From: Bolinopsis microptera
Lineage: Eukaryota; Ctenophora; Tentaculata; Lobata; Bolinopsidae
Assembly (NCBI RefSeq): GCF_026151205.1
Contig: NC_087081.1
Span: 6,939,246-7,003,245, forward strand
Direction of reading: 5' to 3'
DNA length: 64,000 nt
In this document: piece by piece, positions 56,795-64,000 of the stretch
Position numbering within the stretch: the first letter of the stretch is position 1
Layout of the letters: the number at the start of each line of letters is the position of its first letter
Position numbers and translations under genes: made by a program
The notes under the pieces: model-generated
The model's database searches: none
What the model saw: the letters and a program-made list of their open reading frames with translations, nothing else
What the model was told of the DNA's origin: nothing

Positions 56795-57087
56795 CAACGC
56801 CCCAAAAGGCCCCACACATATCGAAAATCCGAAAAGGGCCCTAGAAATCGGGGCCTTTTGGGGCCTTTTGACCCTGACCACTATTTGATAGTGTTTGTGG
56901 ACCATAATCTCCATGTAAATACACTCAAATAAACATAAAAGTACTGTGCAAGTAGTCAGATAATATCATTAAAGCACTTAGCATATATCAAACTTGATGA
57001 AATTAAAGTTAATTCTAGGGCACCAAAAGGCCCTACACATATCGAAAATCCAAAAAGGCCCTAGAAATCGGGGCCTTTTGGGGCGTT
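56795..57087. mobile_element. 293-bp element with CAACGCCCCAAAAGGCCCC termini
   Basis: The left end CAACGCCCCAAAAGGCCCC is the complement of the right end GGGGCCTTTTGGGGCGTTG (one terminal mismatch run excepted). Each terminal segment of about 70 bp is itself a direct and partly palindromic copy containing CACATATCGAAAATCC, GGGCCCTAGAAATCG and GGGGCCTTTTGGGGC. A G tract precedes it, and GGTA stands before that tract and right after the element's last GTT, a possible short duplication. It is inserted at the edge of the 24-bp minisatellite. Confidence 0.8.
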
Positions 57088-57442
57088 GGTAACAGTGGTA
57101 ATAGTGGTAACAGTAAAGGAGTGCTACTTTACACAGTACACATAGCATGTTTAACAGGTCAGTCCTTGTCCCCAGTATTCCTTACAGTTCACACACTGAC
57201 CTATTGTTTAAACCTTTACCTATTGTAAGCTGCTTTTTTTTCTGTAATAAATATTTTACAACAAATAAAGTTCTGTTTTGTACTGCAACTGTATGTAGCA
57301 ACTATGATGAATGATGATGTATGTTTAAATCCTGATACTATAGTGTTGCACGTCATGCTCTTATCATAACAATAAGGTAATGTGACAGTAGAGCTGTAGC
57401 AGCACAATAGAACTGGTGTACACTGTAAAGATATATAATAAT

Positions 57443-57497
57443 AATAAATTGAAGTTTAAGAACACCACTATTAAGATAAACTTATACTCAGCAGTGT
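57443..57497. repeat. Interspersed repeat word, copy 2 (see 36820)
   Basis: AACACCACTATTAAG and ACTTATACTCAGCAGTGT, matching 36820-36872. The next element (57503) begins a few bases later and may have inserted into this repeat. Confidence 0.55.
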
Positions 57498-57502
57498 TTA
57501 AT

Positions 57503-59160
57503 CTACGGGTATATGGCCCCCAGAATATAGGTGGCCCCCAAAATATAGGTCATGTTAGTGGATACAGTTCTAACCAAGATAAGCGATACTAATGGGATAT
57601 GTTACTGCTAGGTTCGAGTAAAACATGTAACTTATGTTTCTGGATAAAAATTTTGGACCTACATGAGGTATTTTGGTATATTTGGTCATGACAGCGAAAG
57701 ATTTAAACGATGTTGTCATTTTCTAGAGGGGTAAATATGGCGAAAAATTGTCATGACAAAAATCTGTCCAACACATGCCATTAAGACTACTGGTATGAGT
57801 ATAAGTATTATTTTAAGCTATCTTTTCATCGAGACATCTGCAAACTGACAATTTGGAAAAAAGTTATGGCCACCACAATTTTACGGGCCCCCAGAATATA
57901 GGTCTATACGACCCCCAGAATATAGGTTGGTCAAAAACCCTGAACATGCCCAAAACCATGCTTTGGGATGCTCTACTTGTAGCTACTAGTCTCCTGAACC
58001 CACATATCAAGTTTTATCAAAATTGGATAAAAATTGGCCGAGTTATGGGATAAAAACAAAAACCATATGCCCATATTTGGGCATACGCACCAAATTTGAT
58101 CGATTTTGGTCCATAAATTGGTCAAATATCAATATTTTTGAATGAAACCAACTTTATATGGAAGGTAAGCATATATTACACATTCTCTATGATTATCAGC
58201 TCAATATCTACCTAACTGTGGATTCTGTGTTCAAATAATCGCAAAAAATGAACAAAATCGCCCATATCTCAAACTGACTTCGCTCAAAACAATAGAACTC
58301 AATAGGGTTTCAATATTTTCACATGAAATTTTCAGAATCAACGTAGAATTGTCTCATGACCTTAAGTTTTGGGACAGAATTTTGAGTTAGGCCTTTAAAA
58401 AAATTTGGCGGCCAAAAATGTCTGATTTACAGTCATTGAGGTGCACATTGTATTGATACAGATAAAAACAGCCCCCCTCAATCATATCTAGGGACACTCC
58501 TTCAATCTTATTTAAGTATTTAGTTAAGATCCCTACTAAATGAGTGCATGAAAGCTTTTTAACAAGTAAAATTAAAGATTTTACTCATTACGGGTATATG
58601 GCCCCCAGAATATAGGTTTAAAAAAAAAAATAGCGACCAAGATTCTGCATTTTCTCTGTCACCCTGAGCATTAAGGAATGTGGGGTAGTGATGAGAAACA
58701 GTTAAAGAACATATGCTGAAGAGATGGCATCATCAAAATGTATGAAGGTGGAGTATTTGAGGACGATTTTTGCATACCTATATTCTGGGGGCCGTAGTTT
58801 TTGATTTTTTGCTATTAAGTATACTCTAAACCAATTCAATTTAGTATCTGGAGCCATTGGCATCATCAATACAGTCTCAGCAACATATTCTGACTGCATA
58901 TAACTGTCTGTGACAATTTTAGAACAACTTAGGAACAGATGTTTGGACCTATATTCTGGGGGCCCTGTTAAAAAATGGTATTTTTACAGGTGAAAAAAAA
59001 GTACACTTAAAAACCTAATAATTATTTTCAACTACCCAAGAAACATTTAAAGGGTTATTATGTACATATTTACAGCCCTAAACATGCTTAGAAGTAGTTT
59101 TAACACCTGTTTCTAAGTGCTCAAAAAACGACCTATATTCTGGGGGCCATATACCCGTAG
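57503..59160. mobile_element. 1.66-kb foldback-type element with repeated GGCCCCCAGAATATAGGT motif
   Basis: Perfect inverted ends: CTACGGGTATATGGCCCCCA at the left and its complement ending ATACCCGTAG at the right. The 18-bp motif GGCCCCCAGAATATAGGT occurs at least five times forward (about 57515, 57534 variant, 57887, 57910, 58600) and three times reversed (about 58778, 58950, 59131). The interior has no transposase-like frame. If TA is the duplicated target, the element would start CGGGTATATGG. Confidence 0.85.
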
Positions 59161-59400
59161 TCACCCCAGAAACTATCATGATGATTTGCTATCAAATACT
59201 TGAAAATATATCGTTCATATGAGTGAAACCAAAGAACTAACACTAAATATGTAAATATAGGCCAAAATCAGTCAATAATAAAGGTTTTCAAGTTCATGCT
59301 GAGACAATATATTAAAAACACTCTGTGAAGATACATTAATACTTTGTTTATAAACACTTGATTTATAAACACACCGTGGGAAACAGTTTAAAGGGTGTCC

Positions 59401-59535
59401 GGACTCTACGGCGTAAGACTCTACGGCGGGTTAGGGTTAGGGCTAGGGTTAGGGTTAGGGTTAGGGTTAGGGTTAGGGTTAGGGTTATGGTTAGGGTTAG
59501 AGTCTCACGCCGTAGAGTCTCACGCCGCAGAGTCC
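59401..59535. repeat. Interstitial TTAGGG tract flanked by 28-bp inverted repeats
   Basis: About 12 TTAGGG units (59428-59500; variants GGGCTAGGG and GGGTTATGG) lie between a left arm containing GGACTCTACGGCG twice and a right arm CGCCGTAGAGTCTCACGCCG plus CAGAGTCC. The arms are inverted copies of each other with two or three mismatches. The TTAGGG type matches the ancestral metazoan telomere repeat. Confidence 0.9.
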
Positions 59536-59839
59536 CAGACCCATGTTGTTACCTTACCCTAGTAAGTCAGTACACATACGTTGGGGCTTGTTGCTCAGGT
59601 AGTTAAGATACGAATAAGAAACCTTTAAAGTTTTAACTACTATTACTTTTATGAGATCTGACAGCTTCTCTCTCTCTCTTTCTCTTATTTTCTGGGAGTA
59701 GCCTAGTTCTAACAGATACTGAGATACTCTTATATTACATATTTCTAGTAGATATTATAATAGCATGTAACCTTATTCTAGTAGATATTGCTGTGTAGTA
59801 CGTTACCTTATTGCATATTACACGTGTAACTTTATTACA

Positions 59840-59965
59840 TACGACCCACTGGGTGGCCTAGAAGTTAACACCAGACCATTAGACCATACGACCCACTGGG
59901 TGGCCTAGAAGTTAACACAAGACCATACGACCCACTGTGTGGCCTAAAAGTTAACACCAGACCAT
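59840..59965. repeat. About 45-bp tandem repeat, three copies
   Basis: Unit CATACGACCCACTGGGTGGC, CTAGAAGTTAACACCAGACC, with small length variation. Confidence 0.85.
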
Positions 59966-60336
59966 ACCTTGTGACTGATAAGAAGTAAATATTATGTAAT
60001 CCTACTGGGACCCTACTATGGTTACTTAAAGTTATTGTTACTTTACTGTGCTATGGTAACGTTAATAGTTAACGTTAATAGATAAGTCTTGCTAACTTTA
60101 CTAATTACTACGATAATATTGCTACGATAACGTTACTATGGTTTAAAAGATACTATGATTTAATGGTTACTATGGTTAAACTATTACATTGTTACTAAGG
60201 TTACTATGGTTACTATGGAACTACTATGTTTAGTGTTTACTATGGTTACTATCAACTATGTTTACTTAGATTACTTAGATTACTGAATTTACCTGGTAAC
60301 TGGTAATATTGTCAGAGTAAACAAATACCACCCACT
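59966..60336. repeat. Low-complexity TACTATGGTTAC region
   Basis: Irregular repeats of TACTATGGTTAC and GTTAATAG-like words; no coding signal. Confidence 0.6.
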
Positions 60337-61148
60337 CAATTAACTGAGTAGAGTGCGGGGATATCAATTAACTGAGTAGAGTGCGGGGATATCAATTAAC
60401 TGAGTAGAGTGCGGGGATATCAATTAACTGAGTAGAGTGCGGGGATATCAATTAACTGAGTAGAGTGCGGGGATATCAATTAACTGAGTAGAGTGCGGGG
60501 ATATCAATTAACTGAGTAGAGTGCGGGGATATCAATTAACTGAGTAGAGTGCGGGGATATCAATTAACTGAGTAGAGTGCGGGGATATCAATTAACTGAG
60601 TAGAGTGCGGGGATATCAATTAACTGAGTAGAGTGCGGGGATATCAATTAACTGAGTAGAGTGCGGGGATATCAATTAACTGAGTAGAGTGCGGGGATAT
60701 CAATTAACTGAGTAGAGTGCGGGGATATCAATTAACTGAGTAGAGTGCGGGGATATCAATTAACTGAGTAGAGTGCGGGGATATCAATTAACTGAGTAGA
60801 GTGCGGGGATATCAATTAACTGAGTAGAGTGCGGGGATATCAATTAACTGAGTAGAGTGCGGGGATATCAATTAACTGAGTAGAGTGCGGGGATATCAAT
60901 TAACTGAGTAGAGTGCGGGGATATCAATTAACTGAGTAGAGTGCGGGGATATCAATTAACTGAGTAGAGTGCGGGGATATCAATTAACTGAGTAGAGTGC
61001 GGGGATATCAATTAACTGAGTAGAGTGCGGGGATATCAATTAACTGAGTAGAGTGCGGGGATATCAATTAACTGAGTAGAGTGCGGGGATATCAATTAAC
61101 TGAGTAGAGTGCGGGGATATCAATTAACTGAGTAGAGTGCGGGGATAT
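60337..61148. repeat. 28-bp satellite, 29 apparently identical copies
   Basis: Unit CAATTAACTGAGTAGAGTGC plus GGGGATAT. The array measures 812 bp, exactly 29 units, and I found no base difference between copies. Each unit contains GATATC at the junction. The lack of variation contrasts with every other array in the window. Confidence 0.97.
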
Positions 61149-62210
61149 CAATTATGTAAACTACAATAAAGCTCTATATTAGGTCACGTCGTATCCTCAC
61201 CGTGCTATATTATGTGCGTTATTATAATATGTTGTCTGTAAGATAGAGTTGTTAAATTAAATACGGTTATGTAATAAAGTTATATAATGTAATTTTACTT
61301 TAACCTATACAAACCTATCCAAAGGGAATATAATGTTTTTAGTCCACGTAAAGTCGTTAAGTGAACATTTAATTTATCTTTCTATTTAAGAATATGACCT
61401 TTCACGACATGTAGCCGAGAAATTGAAGTAGATTAGATTAATTGAAATTTAATAATTGAATTGTAGTAGCTGTCCTCCTTGATTTTATAGTGCATTTAAA
61501 AGTACCGGAATAAACAGGATATTGTGCAATAACATTACATTAAATTATCCCATTTTAAGTAATAACACTGGTTTATGATCTCGTCTCCTTTAATTGTTGT
61601 ACTATTTTTGGTATTTCCTTTACAACGCACAGCACTTTATATTGTATTTTAACATGTATTTTACATAGCCACAAACCACTTCAAACTCCACATCAACGGA
61701 AATATACAACACACATAATATCTACTCTTAAATCATATAATTTCAGATAATTTCCTAATTACATAATGAGTTAATTACATAATGATTACATGGCATCCTG
61801 TCTGCGTGTATGTAAAGACTAATCGACACACTTATAATACTAATCCGTGTGTAGTGACTACTGTATTTGTGTAGTAGTGTGACTAAGGGAAACACATGCA
61901 ATATGAGGCGCCAAATCTTCGTAAAAAACAACATCATCAGAGCCTTAAATTATGTGTTATATTATAAATTATGTGTTATATAATAGTAACTGTGCAGCTG
62001 TAGGTACTGACTACTGCGTGTGTGTGTGTATAAGCAGCGAGCACTTCCGCTACAGAATGTGGTGTCTGCGGTCAGTCTACAGTCTAATTACACTGTAGTA
62101 GATACAGTGATATTATACAGTGTAGTAAATAGAGAGAGATGTTTGATAGCTCAGGTTAGTAACTGTAGATACGTTTTGTACTTTGTAATTTGTCAAGGTG
62201 GTCTCAGTGC
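61149..62210. other. Non-coding stretch, nothing recognised
   Basis: AT-rich; the frames at 61755 (-) and 62020 (+) have no signature. Confidence 0.45.
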
Positions 62211-62440
62211 TTTACAATAATTTCATGGTATTGCATTCTAATTCTTAGTATTCATCCAATGCGAAATCCTAAGGTGCAGTGCCGAACAATTGTAGCAGTA
62301 TCAATTAAAACAGGGAACAATTCACTCCCATGTGAAGTGGTATCGAATGATATAGAGTCTATATATCGGCACTGCACCTTAGGATTTCGCATTGGATGAA
62401 TACTAAGAATTAGAATGCAATACCATGAAATTATTGTAAA
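62211..62440. mobile_element. 230-bp MITE with perfect 75-bp inverted arms
   Basis: Arms 62211-62285 and 62366-62440 are exact inverted copies, starting TTTACAATAATTTCATGGTA and ending GTGCAGTGCCGA, around an 80-bp loop. There are no mismatches, so it is young or kept homogeneous. No unambiguous target duplication. Confidence 0.93.
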
Positions 62441-64000
62441 ATAGAGTGTGGCCGGTGACTTGTAGATGCTATGCCATAATTATTTATTTTTTATTGTTTC
62501 GTTTTTAGAGCCCTTGTACGTTTCAACTATTAAATGAACTCATTTAAAACTCATGTAAATTTGAAAAACATTAGTTAGACAATAGACAGTGATAATACAA
62601 TAAAATGTGTAGTTTCTTGTTTATGTACAATATAGTACGGTTGCTGTTGATATAGGTTGCTGTGGATATAGTTAGTAGTTACTATGGTTAGAGTATTGAT
62701 TATGCTGCGGATATCTGATTGTATGGGATTTTGTGAAAAATAGTTTTCTAAGGTCTCCGTAGTTAGTAACTATGTTAAGAACGTACTGGTTACTATGGTT
62801 ACTGGTTAATAACTAGGTAGTTACTCTAATTGAGGAGGTATAGGTTCTATAAAGATAATGCCAGTGCTTTGAACCAATATGAAGGTTGTATTATTATTAT
62901 GGTTGTATTATTATGTGTAACGTGGTTATAATCTAACATGAAGATGAGAGAATTGTGCACGTGCACTTTAATGCAGAGACATTGTTGCAACTAGTGCACG
63001 TGGTCGCGATATTGTAATCTTCAGTATAAGTAGTCCAGTATACATAATTTCACAAGTAAAATGAGTCCGTGTTCACTGCTCGCGCTATTATACTATCCAA
63101 CACACAACTAAAATCAGCTGAAATCAAGAGATTATTACACACAGAATTAGGTCAATGTACTCAGGAGTTCAGTACACAAATGTTTACATGTTTGTGTCTG
63201 CTTGTAGACTGTACTAGACAAAAGAATTATAAATAATTATAAAACTTCTGAGTTCTGTTTCCTGGCTGTATAGAGACAGATGTTTAGAAATAGTTCAGTG
63301 ATCATGGCAAACCCCCCCTCCTGTCCCCCCCCCCCACCTCAGCTCATGTCCCTTTGAGGATACATTAATATAATATCCCTGTATTGTATATAATTACTAC
63401 AGTGTTGTACAATGTTGATTACATTGTCTCATATGTCTAGAAGAACAACACACGCAGAAGCTAGGGAAGCTACGACTTACAATATGTCACATTACTATGA
63501 GTTGAGATCATATTATATTGTTATCCTTCCATAATAGCACATAATATTATTATATAACTTTATTTAAATAAAAAAAGGAACAGAAATGAACATCTTAAAG
63601 ATCTGATAAGTAGCCTAAATAAAATTAATACGGATACATGATATATTAAAACAATTTCTAAGACATGTATCACTCTAATGGTATTACACAACACTTTAGT
63701 CTTTAAATAAACCTGAGAGTGTGGAATTATGGAAGAGGGGGTATAAAACTTATTCCATGTTTAATGTTTATATCTGTAAATATTATTATGCACTTTGTAC
63801 CATTTGGTTAAAATCAATAATCATAAGAAAGTAAGAACAATTGTAAAGGAAAAGAGGCGAGAATTTTGAACATCTGTACGTCTTTTAACAAATTATAGTT
63901 GATACCGAGAAACATATTGCGCGGCGAAATGATCCCTCTCTAATTTTAATCTCGAGTCTAATATTACATTATGTACTATGAAATCAAATTGATCGGGGGT
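62441..64000. other. Non-coding stretch to window end
   Basis: No gene recognised. A C-rich tract (CCCCCCTCCTGTCCCCCCCC, about 63310-63340) is the fifth long G/C homopolymer region of the window. TGCACGTGCAC-like palindromic words occur near 62957 and 62995. Confidence 0.45.

Overview
This is a gene-poor, AT-rich stretch of a eukaryotic, almost certainly animal, nuclear genome. The reasons are GT-AG introns in two recognisable genes, a four-EF-hand calmodulin-like protein, a seven-helix receptor, several non-LTR retrotransposons and an interstitial TTAGGG tract. TTAGGG argues against most arthropods and nematodes. The transposon C-terminal domains and the divergent odorant-receptor-like GPCR look most like a cnidarian or another marine invertebrate, but that is inference and the species cannot be fixed from the sequence.

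Layout. 1-20 kb: no recognisable gene; a 265-bp MITE (2001-2265), a 1.9-kb 34-bp minisatellite (7203-9125), a 1400-bp foldback element with 632-bp arms (10677-12076), a hAT-like element with 8-bp target duplication (13030-13811) and a 21-bp satellite that can be read as SPQQPPS repeats (17740-18680). 20.1-25.1 kb: a calmodulin-like gene on the + strand with two alternative first exons and five shared exons. 25.3-28.2 kb: E-box-like minisatellites and a small relative of the foldback element. 28.4-29.6 kb: a two-exon GPCR gene on the - strand. 30.2-34.0 kb: a full-length RTE-like LINE with an intact 1030-codon frame, inserted into the very end of a GC-rich DNA transposon. 34-39 kb: nested tiny transposons and dead retroelement C-termini. 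39.2-40.7 kb: three phase-compatible candidate exons. 41-64 kb: MITEs, long minisatellites, a second LINE split by a hAT-like element, a flanked interstitial telomere tract and a perfectly homogeneous 28-bp x 29 array.

No operon or pathway links the genes. The main theme is repeat biology: many small non-autonomous DNA elements have target duplications still readable, about a dozen minisatellite arrays are present, and a roughly 95-bp element family is built almost entirely of short hairpins (30082, 33868, and decayed copies at 24263, 35530 and 38829). Most long open frames here are artefacts of tandem repeats whose period is a multiple of three.
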